Source of the DNA: Marinobacter qingdaonensis
GTDB lineage: Bacteria; Pseudomonadota; Gammaproteobacteria; Pseudomonadales; Oleiphilaceae
Length of the DNA: 64,000 nt
Assembly (NCBI RefSeq): GCF_034555935.1
Contig: NZ_JAYDCJ010000003.1
Location: 1,612,001-1,676,000, forward strand
Direction of reading: 5' to 3'
Below the pieces are notes generated by a model. The model did no database searches. It was given only the letters and a program-made list of their open reading frames with translations, and had not been told where the DNA came from. The translations under genes and the position numbers were made by a program. This document shows positions 1 to 10,784 of this stretch, piece by piece. Positions within the stretch are counted from its first letter, which is position 1; each line of letters begins with the position of its first letter.

Positions 1-1093
1 GAATGCGGAAGGTAGTGTTCGGAATGCCGATCATGTCCAGGTGGTCCTGGTTGATAACCGCACCGCGGGAGGTCATCTGGGTCGGCGTCGGGTTGTTGAT
101 GTTGCTCACGTAGTCGGTGTCGGTGTAGGTGGTCAGGTAGTCCATGCCCCAGGCGTTGTAATGGAACTGGGTGCGCCAGCCCATCTGCTGGGAATTGATG
201 CCGACCAGGCCGTCGTCGTCGGTGTCGTACTGTTCGCCGTTGCCCTGGCCGGCGGCGCCGTCTCCGCTGCAGTCGTCGACGCAGTAACCGTCCCCGTCCA
301 CATTGAAGTAGTCGTCCTGGGTGATCCACAGCGCGGGGTTCACATTGCCGCCCTGTTGGGCATTGACGGTGGAGGCATAGCGCTTGGCGTAGGTCGCGCT
401 GACCGGGTAGTTCTGGTTGAACTGCTTGGCACCGGTGAGGACGCCGTCATTGGGATCGTAATCGTCGTAGATCAGCTGTTTCAGTGCGGCATTGGCGTCG
501 TTTTCCGCGCCATACACGATGTCGCCGTAGGTGTCGGCCAGGGCTTCGACAATGTTGCTGACCCCTTCACCCAGGTCAAGCACGTGCTTGGCAATGGGTG
601 AGCCCCGATGCGGGGACGAAATGCTGTAGGCCACTTTCACCACCTGGTAACCGAATCGGTCGTGCAGGATTTTTGCGGCCTTGCGCAGGTCCATGCCGCC
701 CTGGGAGTGGCCGACAAAGTTCACGTGGGTGAAATCGTTGGCGATCATCCAGGCTTCCACGGCGTCCGCCAGCTGCAGGCCCCGGTGATCGGACGAGTGG
801 AAGGGCGACATCGAAGCCGCCGCTCCGATCTGGCCCCAGTCCAGGTACTTGTTGCAGCTGCTGTACCAGTTGCAGTTGGTGTAGAGCTTGCGGCCGTAGG
901 TGTCGCTGAAATAGTGATAGCCGAGAATGTCGTCAAAACCGGCCATGCCGTGGACCATGACCACCGGGTGGTTGGTCTTGTCGGCGCCGGCCAGGGCCGG
1001 GCTGGCCGTCATCAATGCGGCCGCAGACAGCGCTGTGGCCAGCAGCACCTTGCGGGTGCTGAACGGCGTGGACGTGTTGGAATTATTGTTCAT
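1..1093 (-). CDS. Secreted triacylglycerol lipase, family I (partial at left edge)
   Basis: This is an extracellular alpha/beta-hydrolase that should hydrolyse triacylglycerols. The frame starts at ATG 1093 and runs off the left edge, so about 364 N-terminal residues are visible. Residues 1-35 look like a signal peptide ending in ALA. VVMVHGMAGF (44-53) supplies the oxyanion hole and GHSQGG (128-133) holds nucleophile Ser130. DGLVG and, later, INQDHLDMIG match the family I segments carrying the catalytic Asp, the Ca-binding region and the catalytic His. Cys pairs and an Asp-rich stretch fit a secreted, Ca-binding enzyme. Many family I lipases need a foldase; none is visible, but it could lie beyond the edge. 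The class is clear; the exact substrate is not. Confidence 0.88.
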   Translation of the reverse strand, partial: MNNNSNTSTPFSTRKVLLATALSAAALMTASPALAGADKTNHPVVMVHGMAGFDDILGYHYFSDTYGRKLYTNCNWYSSCNKYLDWGQIGAAASMSPFHSSDHRGLQLADAVEAWMIANDFTHVNFVGHSQGGMDLRKAAKILHDRFGYQVVKVAYSISSPHRGSPIAKHVLDLGEGVSNIVEALADTYGDIVYGAENDANAALKQLIYDDYDPNDGVLTGAKQFNQNYPVSATYAKRYASTVNAQQGGNVNPALWITQDDYFNVDGDGYCVDDCSGDGAAGQGNGEQYDTDDDGLVGINSQQMGWRTQFHYNAWGMDYLTTYTDTDYVSNINNPTPTQMTSRGAVINQDHLDMIGIPNTTFRI

Positions 1094-1510
1094 AGTGCGT
1101 TTCCAGTCGGTGGACCGCATCGACAAAGTTATCCCTGCATCCGACCTGAGAAGTCCGGCATCCCTGAGTGTGGACGGTGGTGTGTCTGCGGTGCCTGGGT
1201 TGAAACACGCGGCACTTCGTGGTGACAGCGAATGCGTGCAGTTTTTTATTATTTGAATGCCTACTAATGAGGAATAGGCAGCTAGAGGTAAGACTAAGGT
1301 CGAAGAAACCGCAAAATTAAAAGTGTTACCGAATGTATCCCGGCGCCGGTGGCCAATCGCTCGAGGTCTCGCCAGCCCCCGGACGCGACGGGTTTTCCAC
1401 CCGGTCACTTAACCACCAACTCTCCCGAAGCCCCGGAAACTCTGGGCTCTCGCACGCTTTCCTTACGAAGCTAACAAACTTATCCACAGATAATGTGTGT
1501 AACTGCAGGC
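1094..1510. other. Intergenic region upstream of lipase, downstream of the antiporter gene
   Basis: These 417 bases hold no convincing gene. The part next to the lipase is A/T-rich around 1240-1325 and presumably carries its promoter. It includes a perfect 6-bp inverted repeat, TGCCTA at 1258-1263 and TAGGCA at 1275-1280. A DnaA-box-like inverted pair lies at 1480-1502, just after the antiporter stop codon. Confidence 0.5.
1480..1502. repeat. Inverted DnaA-box-like pair, copy 1
   Basis: TTATCCACA (1480-1488), the consensus DnaA box, is followed by 5 nt and then TGTGTGTAA (1494-1502), which differs from the inverted box at two positions. It lies 8 bp after the stop codon of the antiporter gene. 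The same 9-5-9 layout recurs at 5170-5192 and 6026-6048. Confidence 0.6.
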
Positions 1511-2755
1511 CTAGTCCGGTTCGGTCAGGGGCTTGCGGTTCAGGAACGCTTGCAGCAGCAAGGGGTGCACCACGAGGGTATACAGGCACAGCACCAGTGC
1601 CAGGCACAGCATGTATTCCCGGTAGATGTAGTCCTCCGGCAGCATCAGCAACAATGCGATGGAGACCGCGCCGCGCAGCCCCCCCAGTACCAGCACGTGT
1701 TGCCAGCTGATCGGCAGGGCATGGCGCGCCAGTCTCAGGACGAGGCTGCCTCCGTAGATCACCAGCACCCGGGCCAGCACCAGGATGGCAATGCTGCCGG
1801 GAATCAGCCAGGTGAAGGGGAAATCGTGCCGACCCACGGTGACCCCCAGGGCGAAGAACAGCAGGCCGCCAGCTAGCTGGCCGACGTAGTTCCAGAAACT
1901 CACGAAGAACTCGGGCTGGCCGTCCCGCGCGGGCGCGGTCGAGGGCCCGGTTCCGGCCCGGCGCTGGAACACAAACACCCAGGCGGCAATGACCACGGTG
2001 ATCACCCCGGAGACGTGCAGCAGGTGTTCGGCCAGCAGAAAACCGCCATACACCAGGGCCAGGGTGATGGAAATGCCCGGGAACTGGTTCTGCACGGCCC
2101 AATAGCGGATCAGTCGCCCGGCGCACCAGCCCAGGGCCGCACCCAGCAGGATGGCGCCCAGCATCATCCAGCCGAACGCCAGCGCGGTGTCGGTGAGACT
2201 GAACATGTTCATGCCGGTTACCACCGACGCCACGGTAAAAAACACCAGGATGGCGGTGCCGTCGTTGAACAGGGATTCGCCCTCAATCAGGGCGGCCAGT
2301 CGGTGCGGAACCCGGAAGCGCTGGAAAATGGCGGACACCGCGGAGGGGTCGGTGGCGGCCACGGCGGCGGCGAACAGCAGGGCGTCGCCCAGGGGCAGCA
2401 CGGTGACCCCATACAGCGGGAGGCCGATCAGCACCAGGGTGCACAGAACCCCGACTGTGGAGAACAGGAGGATCGGGGCGGCCTCGGCCTTCAGGTGCCG
2501 GGGCGAGAGTTCACGGGCACTGGCGAAGATCAGGGCCGGCAACAGCAACAGGATCACCAGGTCGGGCGAAATCTCCAGGATCGGCAGGGCGGGAAACGGC
2601 CGCAGGGCCAGGCCATACAGCAGCCCGGCAATCAGGATCCACGACTCCGCCGGCAGGCGGGATCTGCGTGCGAACACCTTCAGGGCCGCCAGCATCAGGA
2701 GCAGCAGCGCCAGGCCACCCAGGGTCTGGGCCAGGTTGGCGTGGGTGTCGACCAC
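1511..2755 (-). CDS. Sodium/proton antiporter, CPA1 (NhaP-type) family
   Basis: This inner-membrane cation/proton antiporter of 414 residues has about 12 hydrophobic segments. ATDPSAVSAIF (134-144) and EGESLFNDGTA (158-168) are the CPA1 signature regions; Asp136, Asn164 and Asp165 are the expected ion-binding residues. It starts with GTG 2755, with a GAGG ribosome site upstream. It lies 24 bp after the aminopeptidase gene on the same strand, so the two are probably co-transcribed. There is no long cytoplasmic regulatory tail. Likely roles are Na+ or K+ extrusion and pH control; ion specificity cannot be read from sequence. Confidence 0.88.
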   Translation of the reverse strand: MVDTHANLAQTLGGLALLLLMLAALKVFARRSRLPAESWILIAGLLYGLALRPFPALPILEISPDLVILLLLPALIFASARELSPRHLKAEAAPILLFSTVGVLCTLVLIGLPLYGVTVLPLGDALLFAAAVAATDPSAVSAIFQRFRVPHRLAALIEGESLFNDGTAILVFFTVASVVTGMNMFSLTDTALAFGWMMLGAILLGAALGWCAGRLIRYWAVQNQFPGISITLALVYGGFLLAEHLLHVSGVITVVIAAWVFVFQRRAGTGPSTAPARDGQPEFFVSFWNYVGQLAGGLLFFALGVTVGRHDFPFTWLIPGSIAILVLARVLVIYGGSLVLRLARHALPISWQHVLVLGGLRGAVSIALLLMLPEDYIYREYMLCLALVLCLYTLVVHPLLLQAFLNRKPLTEPD

Positions 2756-2779
2756 GGTGCGTCGCCTCGGGATAGCGGC

Positions 2780-4267
2780 CTATTCGGCCGCTATCCGCCG
2801 GAACCATTCGACCCCGAACCGAACCCCAAAGCCCTGCAGGTCGGTGGGGATGTGGGCAAGCCCGCCCTTGTGGGTACAGGTCGAGGCCATGTCCACGTGG
2901 ACCCAGCCGACGTCGTCATCCACAAACCTGCCCAGTAACCGGGCCGCGTAGATGTGGTCGCCGGCGCCGGTTACCCGGCATTGCAGGGTGTCCGCCACCT
3001 CGGACTTCAGGTCCTCGTCGTAATCGTCCTCGTAGGGAAACGGCCAGACCCGCTCGCCGCAATGTTCACCGGTCTGGATGATGGGTTCCAGCCAATGCCG
3101 GCGATTGGTCAGCGCGCCGGCCACCCGCTGGCCCAGGGCCGAGACCACGGCCCCGGTCAGGGTGGCGTAATCGAGAATGGCCCGAGGTTTCTTCTGGCAG
3201 GCCAAGGTCAGGGTGTCGGCCAGCACCATCCGGCCTTCGGCATCGGTGTTGATCAGTTCGATGGTGGTGCCGTTCATGGCGGTGACCACGTCGTTGCATT
3301 TAACCCCACGGGAGCCGATGTGGTTCTCGGCCAGGGCCAGCCAGCAGTCCACCGGCTGGGAGAAACTGAGCCGGGTGAGGGCGAGCAGGGTACCCAGGGC
3401 CACCGCGCTGCCCTGCATGTCGCCGTGCATGCCGAGCATGCTGCCGCCCACCTTCAGGTTGCTGCCACCGGTATCGAAACAGATGCCTTTGCCCACCAGG
3501 GCCAGCGGCCGGTCCTCGCCGCCCTTCAGGCGATAGCGCAGCTGCAGGATGCCGGCGTCCCGGTTGGGGCTGGCGGCCACCACCGACAGGAAGGCGCCGG
3601 CGGCCATGCGCTCCAGCTGGTCCCGGTCGTAGAACTCGACTTCCCAGCCCTCCCGCTTGGCCAGCGCTTGCGCGTACTCCCGGTAGAGCGCCGGTGTCAG
3701 GTAGTTGCCGGGCAGGTGGGTCAGCCAGCGGGCCAGGTTGTTGCCTTCGGCGGTGGCCTTGGCGTAGCGGAAATCGGCGCCCTCGAATTCACCGAAGAAG
3801 TTGAGGGCTTTCAGCACGCTCTCCGGGCCGGCCTCGCCGCTGATCTTTGGCAGGGTGAAGGCCGCGGCGTAGGCCGCCGAAACCAGGGCTTCGGCCATGA
3901 TGCAGGCGGTCGTCACGCGGTCGAGCAGGGAGATGACATTGATCTTCCTGGAGCGCTCGGCCATCAGTGGGGAGAGCAGGGCGCGGGCCTGGCTCAGGGC
4001 AGCGAACCCGCTCGGTTCCGGTTTGATGAAGCCGATGCCGGCACGGGTGCCACGGGGGCCGGACAGGTGGATCGGGTTGGCGTCCTTGGGGAAGTCCGCC
4101 AGGCGCAGTTTCAGATAGTCTGCCCAGGGCGCCTTGTCCAGGGCACTGCGTTTGGCGTCGGGGACCAGCAGGATCAGGCTGACCCCGGTGTCGAAATCCC
4201 ACATGGCGGGAATGCGGTGGTCCACGTCCAGTTTCAGGTCGGGCAGGAGCGGGAGTTCAGGCTTCAT
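2780..4267 (-). CDS. Leucyl aminopeptidase family protein (peptidase M17)
   Basis: This is a cytoplasmic dinuclear-metal aminopeptidase of 495 residues. The C-terminal catalytic domain holds VGKGICFDTGG (258-268) with Lys260 and Asp265, Asp283 in a GDMQGSA stretch, and NTDAEGRMVLADT (340-352) with Asp342, Glu344 and Arg346. These match the metal and catalytic positions of M17 enzymes. I chose ATG 4267, where the conserved N-terminal region begins, although the frame stays open to 4402. The serine-free GICFDTGGSN variant of the K/D motif resembles the shorter PepB-like branch rather than classic PepA. It is followed directly by the NhaP-type gene. Confidence 0.87.
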   Translation of the reverse strand: MKPELPLLPDLKLDVDHRIPAMWDFDTGVSLILLVPDAKRSALDKAPWADYLKLRLADFPKDANPIHLSGPRGTRAGIGFIKPEPSGFAALSQARALLSPLMAERSRKINVISLLDRVTTACIMAEALVSAAYAAAFTLPKISGEAGPESVLKALNFFGEFEGADFRYAKATAEGNNLARWLTHLPGNYLTPALYREYAQALAKREGWEVEFYDRDQLERMAAGAFLSVVAASPNRDAGILQLRYRLKGGEDRPLALVGKGICFDTGGSNLKVGGSMLGMHGDMQGSAVALGTLLALTRLSFSQPVDCWLALAENHIGSRGVKCNDVVTAMNGTTIELINTDAEGRMVLADTLTLACQKKPRAILDYATLTGAVVSALGQRVAGALTNRRHWLEPIIQTGEHCGERVWPFPYEDDYDEDLKSEVADTLQCRVTGAGDHIYAARLLGRFVDDDVGWVHVDMASTCTHKGGLAHIPTDLQGFGVRFGVEWFRRIAAE

Positions 4268-4416
4268 GGCAGGGTGTCCCCCACGGTTGCGAAAGAAACC
4301 TCCCCTTAAGAATAGATGCATTCTCCCGGAATAGGCCGGGCATTCGTCAATCGGCTTGAGACGACCCCGAATTGGGCTAGTCTTTGAAGACCCCCCGCTC
4401 ACATTGGAGCCCTGCC

Positions 4417-5061
4417 ATGGCCATCACCCAGTCCAAAGATTGCGACCTGGTGTTCTACACCAACCCCATGTCCCGGGGGCGAATTGTGCGCTGGATGCTG
4501 GAGGAAGTCGGCGCGGAGTACCGCCAGGTCCTGCTCGCCTACGACACCGACATGAAGGCCCAGGACTACCTGGCGTTGAACCCCATGGGCAAGGTGCCTG
4601 CCCTGGTGCATCGGGGCCGGGTGGTCACCGAAAGTGCCGCCATCTGCGCCTATCTGGCCGATGCCTTCCCCGACGCTGGCCTGGCGCCGCCGCTGGCGGA
4701 TCGGGCGGCCTACTATCGCTGGCTGTTTTTTGCCGCAGGGCCGCTGGAGGCGGCGGTGATGGACCGGGTGCTGCAGGTGTCTGTGGATAAAGATCAGGAG
4801 AAGATGGTGGGTTACGGCACCTACGACCTGACCGTCAACACCCTGGTGCACGCGGTCTCCCAGGGGGATTACCTGGCCGGGGACCGGTTCACCGCCGCCG
4901 ATGTCTACGTCGGTTCCCATGTGATGTGGGGTATGGAGTACGGCTCCCTGCCGGTGCGTCCGGAATTTGAGGCCTACGTGGCGCGCCTGGCCAAGCGACC
5001 GGCCATGGCCGCGGCCAAGGCCATCGACGACGGCCTGATGCCGGATTCCCAGGTGAGCTGA
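4417..5061 (+). CDS. Glutathione S-transferase family protein
   Basis: This is a soluble transferase of 214 residues. The N-terminal thioredoxin-like half starts DLVFYTNPMSRGRIVRWMLE, where the Ser/Arg region after NPM is in the place of the glutathione-activating residue. MGKVPALVHRGRVVTESAAI is the typical GSH-binding segment with the cis-Pro (VP) and ES pair. The helical C-terminal half follows. I prefer ATG 4417 because TTGGAG lies 6 bp upstream; an in-frame ATG at 4384 is less likely. A hairpin terminator follows the stop. The substrate is unknown. Confidence 0.87.
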   Translation: MAITQSKDCDLVFYTNPMSRGRIVRWMLEEVGAEYRQVLLAYDTDMKAQDYLALNPMGKVPALVHRGRVVTESAAICAYLADAFPDAGLAPPLADRAAYYRWLFFAAGPLEAAVMDRVLQVSVDKDQEKMVGYGTYDLTVNTLVHAVSQGDYLAGDRFTAADVYVGSHVMWGMEYGSLPVRPEFEAYVARLAKRPAMAAAKAIDDGLMPDSQVS

Positions 5062-5084
5062 GGGGGCCGTTCCCCCGGTTTTTT
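5062..5084 (+). terminator. Rho-independent terminator after GST gene
   Basis: GGGGG (5062-5066) pairs with CCCCC (5072-5076) and is followed by GG and six T residues. It lies at the GST stop codon. Confidence 0.7.
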
Positions 5085-5169
5085 CTGGGGGCGATCAATA
5101 TCCGGACAGTTTCCCGCAAATCCCACTGCCAGCCGCCTTGCGCCGCCTTTCCCGCCACTACTCACACGG

Positions 5170-5192
5170 TTATCCACAGTATTTGTGGGTAA
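5170..5192. repeat. Inverted DnaA-box-like pair, copy 2
   Basis: TTATCCACA (5170-5178), 5 nt, then TGTGGGTAA (5184-5192). With the flanking G and C the arms become 10 bp with only a T/G difference, which would be a wobble pair in RNA. It lies in the gap between the GST terminator and the crotonase gene. Confidence 0.65.
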
Positions 5193-5302
5193 CTACCCCG
5201 GCGTCGGCCTTGTTCACAGGGAGTGGTCTCCGGTCGCAGAAGCTGGCACAGTTCATCGGGCAATCACAACAACCACGAAAACCACATCAAGAGGACAGGC
5301 TG

Positions 5303-6007
5303 GTGACAGATCTTGTGGATTACCAACTGAGCGACGGCGTCGCGACCATTACCATTTCCAATGGCAAGGCCAATGCCCTGAGCCACGACGTGTTCGAAGC
5401 CCTGAACCAGGCCTTCGACCGCGCAGAGCAGGACGAGGCGGTGGTGATCCTGACCGGGCAGCCGGGCATTTTTTCCGGCGGCTATGACCTGAAGGAAATG
5501 CAGAAGGGGCCCAGTGAGGCCTCCGCCCTGGTCAAGGTCGGCTCCACCTTCACCCGTCGCCTGGCGGCGTTCCCGTTCCCGGTCATTGGCGCGTGCAGCG
5601 GGCACGCCATCGCCAAGGGCGCTTTCATCATGCTGTCGGTGGATCACCGCATCGGCATCGATGGGGACTTCAAGCTGGGGCTGAACGAGGTGGCCATCGG
5701 CATGACCATGCACCATGCCGGCATCGAGATGGCCCGGCACCGGCTGGCGCCGGCCCACTTCTACCGCTCGGTGGTGAATGCCGAAATCTATTCGCCCCAG
5801 GGCGCGGTGGAAGCCGGCTTCCTGGACGAAGTGGTGGCGCCCTCGGAGCTGGCGGATCGCGCTAACGCGCTGGCGCAGCAGTTCCGCAAGCTCAACATGC
5901 GGGCGCACAGGGAGACCAAGCGCAAGGCCAAGGCCGGTTACCTGGACCTGCTGGATCGCTGCATCGAGCAGGACGCCGCCAACCTGGGGCTGTCCGGCCA
6001 GGCCTGA
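5303..6007 (+). CDS. Crotonase/enoyl-CoA hydratase family protein
   Basis: This 234-residue crotonase-fold protein probably acts on an acyl-CoA thioester. ISNGKANALSHDVFEAL is the N-terminal CoA-binding start. FSGGYDLKEM and the SGHAIAKGAF segment form the oxyanion hole. The Glu of the usual GGGCELA motif is absent (GHAIAKGAFIML), whereas the second-Glu region has LNEVAIG. This argues against ordinary hydratase chemistry; an isomerase, hydrolase or other crotonase activity is possible. GTG 5303 is chosen as start because GAGGAC lies 6 bp upstream. It is short for the superfamily and has no acyl-CoA operon partners. Confidence 0.8.
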   Translation: MTDLVDYQLSDGVATITISNGKANALSHDVFEALNQAFDRAEQDEAVVILTGQPGIFSGGYDLKEMQKGPSEASALVKVGSTFTRRLAAFPFPVIGACSGHAIAKGAFIMLSVDHRIGIDGDFKLGLNEVAIGMTMHHAGIEMARHRLAPAHFYRSVVNAEIYSPQGAVEAGFLDEVVAPSELADRANALAQQFRKLNMRAHRETKRKAKAGYLDLLDRCIEQDAANLGLSGQA

Positions 6008-6025
6008 GCCGGACAGCCGTGCACA

Positions 6026-6048
6026 GTGTCCACAGAAGCTGTGGATAA
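6026..6048. repeat. Inverted DnaA-box-like pair, copy 3
   Basis: GTGTCCACA (6026-6034), 5 nt, then TGTGGATAA (6040-6048), the perfect inverted DnaA consensus. The central TCCACAG and CTGTGGA arms pair perfectly. It lies 18 bp after the crotonase stop codon. Confidence 0.65.
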
Positions 6049-6066
6049 CTGTGTTGGTTGTCCAAG

Positions 6067-6106
6067 GAAAAGCCCGCTGAAGCCCCGTTTTACGGGGCTT
6101 CGCGGG
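6067..6106 (-). terminator. Terminator of gdhA
   Basis: CCCGC (6073-6077) and GAAGCCCCGT (6079-6088) pair with ACGGGGCTTC (6092-6101) and GCGGG (6102-6106). Read on the minus strand, the stem is followed by TTTT (6071-6068), so it suits the leftward glutamate dehydrogenase gene. It may also stop the rightward crotonase transcript. Confidence 0.75.
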
Positions 6107-6132
6107 AAGTGACGGAAATTTGACCGGGTTGC

Positions 6133-8149
<2,017 letters not shown>

Positions 8150-8246
8150 GGGATTGTCTCCTGTGTCGTTGACTGTGGACACAGGGTACGAATCGTGATT
8201 GATTACGTGAAATTATCATTTTTGATTTTTTTGAGTAGGGTTTGTA

Positions 8247-9149
8247 ATGATCAATCCGGTCTGGTTACGCAGCTTCTGTACCCTGGTGGAGGTGGGCCAT
8301 TTCACCCGCACCGCCGAGCGCTTGCACATGACCCAATCCGGCGTGAGTCAGCACGTACGCAAGCTGGAGGAGCGCCTGGGGCAGTCGCTGCTGATCCGGG
8401 ATGGCAAGCAGTTCACCCTGACCGACGCCGGCACCCGCCTGTACCGGGAGGCGGGAGCGATCGTGGCAGCCCTGTCGGACCTGGACCGGCGAATCGGCGC
8501 CGACCCCGCCTACGAGGGCGTGGTGCGGGTGATGTCTCCGGGCAGCGTCGGGCTCAAGTTGTACCCACACCTGCTGGCCCTGCAGCAACGGCACCCCGGC
8601 CTGAGCATCGATTACCGGTTTGCCCCCAACTCCGACGTCGAGCTGGCCCTCGCCGAGTACCGGGTCGATGTCGGCATCATGACCAAGCCCTCGTCCCGGA
8701 ATGAGGTGGGGTTCAAGCCGGTCGGTGAGGAGCCTCTGTTGCTGGTGACCCCGACCAGTCTGGTGGAGCCCAGCTGGGACCGGCTGATGGCACTGGGCTT
8801 CATCGATCACCCGGACGGTGCCCATCACGCCGGCCTGCTGCTGGGTGCCAATTTCCCGGAATTTCACCACAGCAACCAGTTCCCCCTGGCCGGCTTTTCC
8901 AACCAGATCAGTCTCATTCTGGAGCCGGTCAGCCGTGGGCTGGGGTTTACCGTGCTGCCGGCCTACGCGGTCGAGGCGTTCGGCCGGCCGGACCGGGTGC
9001 GCACCCATCGCCTGGCCAACCCCGCCAGCGAGACCCTGTTCCTGAGCTTCCGGCGCAACCAGCCCCTGGCCAACCGGGTTCGCACTGTGATTACGACCAT
9101 GGGCGAAGGCCTGGGCCTGGGGGCTGGCGAATCCGGCCAAATCGTGTAG
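8247..9149 (+). CDS. LysR family transcriptional regulator
   Basis: This DNA-binding regulator has 300 residues. The N-terminal winged helix-turn-helix (about 1-60) contains [20 protein letters not shown], followed by the linker helix and a substrate-binding-type effector domain from about 88. It is divergent from the VOC gene. The 97-bp gap is A/T-rich at 8191-8240, with a degenerate dyad around 8199-8217 that could be the LysR box. The usual LysR arrangement, control of itself and the divergent gene, is the best guess. The inducer is unknown. Confidence 0.92.
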   Translation: MINPVWLRSFCTLVEVGHFTRTAERLHMTQSGVSQHVRKLEERLGQSLLIRDGKQFTLTDAGTRLYREAGAIVAALSDLDRRIGADPAYEGVVRVMSPGSVGLKLYPHLLALQQRHPGLSIDYRFAPNSDVELALAEYRVDVGIMTKPSSRNEVGFKPVGEEPLLLVTPTSLVEPSWDRLMALGFIDHPDGAHHAGLLLGANFPEFHHSNQFPLAGFSNQISLILEPVSRGLGFTVLPAYAVEAFGRPDRVRTHRLANPASETLFLSFRRNQPLANRVRTVITTMGEGLGLGAGESGQIV

Positions 9150-9197
9150 CTTGGAAAGATTGTCAACGCCACAGCCAGCCACGAGCGGAGGTTCATC

Positions 9198-10229
9198 GTG
9201 TCCCAATTCGAGCAGTTTGCCAGTGACAACTACAGCGGGGTCTGTCCCCAGGCGTGGCAGGCCATGGCCGAGGCCAATCGCATGGACGAACCGGCGTACG
9301 GTGAGGACAGTTGGACCCAACGAGCGGCGGACGGCCTGCGCAGCCTGTTCGACACCGACTGCGAGGTGTATTTCGTGTTCAATGGCACCGCCGCCAACTC
9401 CCTGGCGCTGGCGTCCATGGGCCAGTCCTTCCACAGCGTGATCTGCCACGAGCTGGCGCACATCGAAACCGACGAATGCGGCGGCCCGGAATACGCCTCC
9501 AACGGCGCCAAACTGCTGCTGGGGCAGGGGCAGGACGGCAAGCTCACCCCCGACAGCATCGAGCACCTGGTGACCAAGCGCACCGACATCCATTACCCCA
9601 AACCCAAGGCACTGAGCCTGACCCAGGCCACCGAGGTGGGCACGGTCTATTCCCCCGAGGAGCTGCGGGCCATCCGGGCCACGGCCGACCAATACGGTCT
9701 CAGCGTTCACATGGACGGCGCCCGGTTCGCCAACGCCGTGGCCGCCCTGGACGTGCATCCGTCGGAAATCACCTGGAAAGCCGGGGTCGATGTGCTGTGC
9801 TTCTCCGGCACCAAGAACGGCCTGGCCCTGGGTGAGGCCGTGGTGTTTTTCAACCGGCGGCTGGCGGAGGATTTCGAGTGGCGCTGCAAACAGGCCGGGC
9901 AGCTGGCTTCCAAGATGCGCTACATCTCGGCGCCCTGGTGCGGCCTGCTGGAAAACAACGTCTGGCTGGACAACGCCCGCCACGCCAATGCCTGTGCCGA
10001 GCGCCTGGCCTCGGGCCTGGCCGGCCTGCCGGGCGTGACCCTGAGGTACCCACGCCAGGTCAACGGTGTGTTCGTGGAATTGCCGGAGCCGGTGCAGGCG
10101 GCCCTGCGCAGCAAGGGCTGGCGGTTCTACAATTTCATCGGCGGCTCCGCCCGGCTGATGTGCTCCTGGGCGACCACCACCGAGCGGGTGGACCGATTCC
10201 TGGCGGACGTACGCGAACTGGTGCGCTGA
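9198..10229 (+). CDS. Low-specificity threonine aldolase-like PLP lyase
   Basis: This fold-type I PLP enzyme of 343 residues belongs to the beta-eliminating lyase/threonine aldolase family, which cleaves threonine to glycine and acetaldehyde. SDNYSGVCPQAWQAM is the family start, HMDGARFANA supplies the cofactor-binding Asp and substrate Arg, and CFSGTKNG carries the Schiff-base Lys. GTG 9198 follows GGAGG by 6 bp. It lies 48 bp after the LysR gene on the same strand. Action on other beta-hydroxy amino acids is possible. A role in glycine supply is inferred. Confidence 0.9.
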   Translation: MSQFEQFASDNYSGVCPQAWQAMAEANRMDEPAYGEDSWTQRAADGLRSLFDTDCEVYFVFNGTAANSLALASMGQSFHSVICHELAHIETDECGGPEYASNGAKLLLGQGQDGKLTPDSIEHLVTKRTDIHYPKPKALSLTQATEVGTVYSPEELRAIRATADQYGLSVHMDGARFANAVAALDVHPSEITWKAGVDVLCFSGTKNGLALGEAVVFFNRRLAEDFEWRCKQAGQLASKMRYISAPWCGLLENNVWLDNARHANACAERLASGLAGLPGVTLRYPRQVNGVFVELPEPVQAALRSKGWRFYNFIGGSARLMCSWATTTERVDRFLADVRELVR

Positions 10230-10304
10230 CCTCCGTCGTTTGGCTGTTGTTTGCAGGGGCATGGACTAAACTTTCAGGGAGCCCTGAGCGTGGAGTCTGT
10301 GCCC

Positions 10305-10784
10305 ATGCAACATGCTCCGGAACATCTCCCTCCCTCTGCCCCGTTGCTCTGGCTTCGAGCCGGAGTCGCTGCGGCCCTCTTGTGTATGGTGTTCAGTCTG
10401 GCGCTGGCGACGCCGGCCGCGGACGCCGAGGCGGTTCGTTCGGCCCTGGATGGCAAAACCTATCAGAGCCGGCTGGGTATCCGGGGTCAGCCGGCAGACA
10501 TCGACGATCTTCTGGTGTTTGAAGACGGCGAATTCGTGTCCGAGGAATGCGAGCGGCGCTGCGGCTACGCCAAGGTCGAATACTGGGTCCGGGCCCAGGA
10601 TGATGCCATCCAGATGCGCGCCGACGTGCCCTGCACCGAGTCCGGCGCGGTGATGTACTGGCGGGGTACGGTTCGCGGCAATGAAATCGAGGGATCGATT
10701 CTGTGGGTTAACAAACGCTGGTACTGGACGTTCGAGAAAGAGCTCTGGTTCAAGGGCCGGCTGGTCGAGGCCGAAGCGCCATGA
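10305..10784 (+). CDS. Predicted secreted protein of unknown function
   Basis: This 159-residue protein has an N-terminal hydrophobic segment (LWLRAGVAAALLCMVFSLALA) that reads as a signal peptide. A small folded domain with Cys pairs follows (SEECERRCGYAKVEYW and DVPCTESGAVMYW). The C-terminal half is rich in Trp and alternating beta pattern. I do not recognise a characterised family. ATG 10305 is the best start, with GGAG 9 bp upstream. Its stop overlaps the start of the next gene as ATGA, so the two are translationally coupled. Confidence 0.65.
   Translation: MQHAPEHLPPSAPLLWLRAGVAAALLCMVFSLALATPAADAEAVRSALDGKTYQSRLGIRGQPADIDDLLVFEDGEFVSEECERRCGYAKVEYWVRAQDDAIQMRADVPCTESGAVMYWRGTVRGNEIEGSILWVNKRWYWTFEKELWFKGRLVEAEAP

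Noticed and set aside
4782..4790. TGTGGATAA, an exact inverted DnaA box inside the GST gene
   Set aside because: It is a single box in coding sequence without an inverted partner at 5 bp, so it was not added to the repeat family.
1480..6048. The DnaA-box pairs as a replication origin
   Set aside because: Only a few widely separated pairs are present, there is no A/T-rich unwinding element, and dnaA, dnaN, gidA or rpmH are absent.
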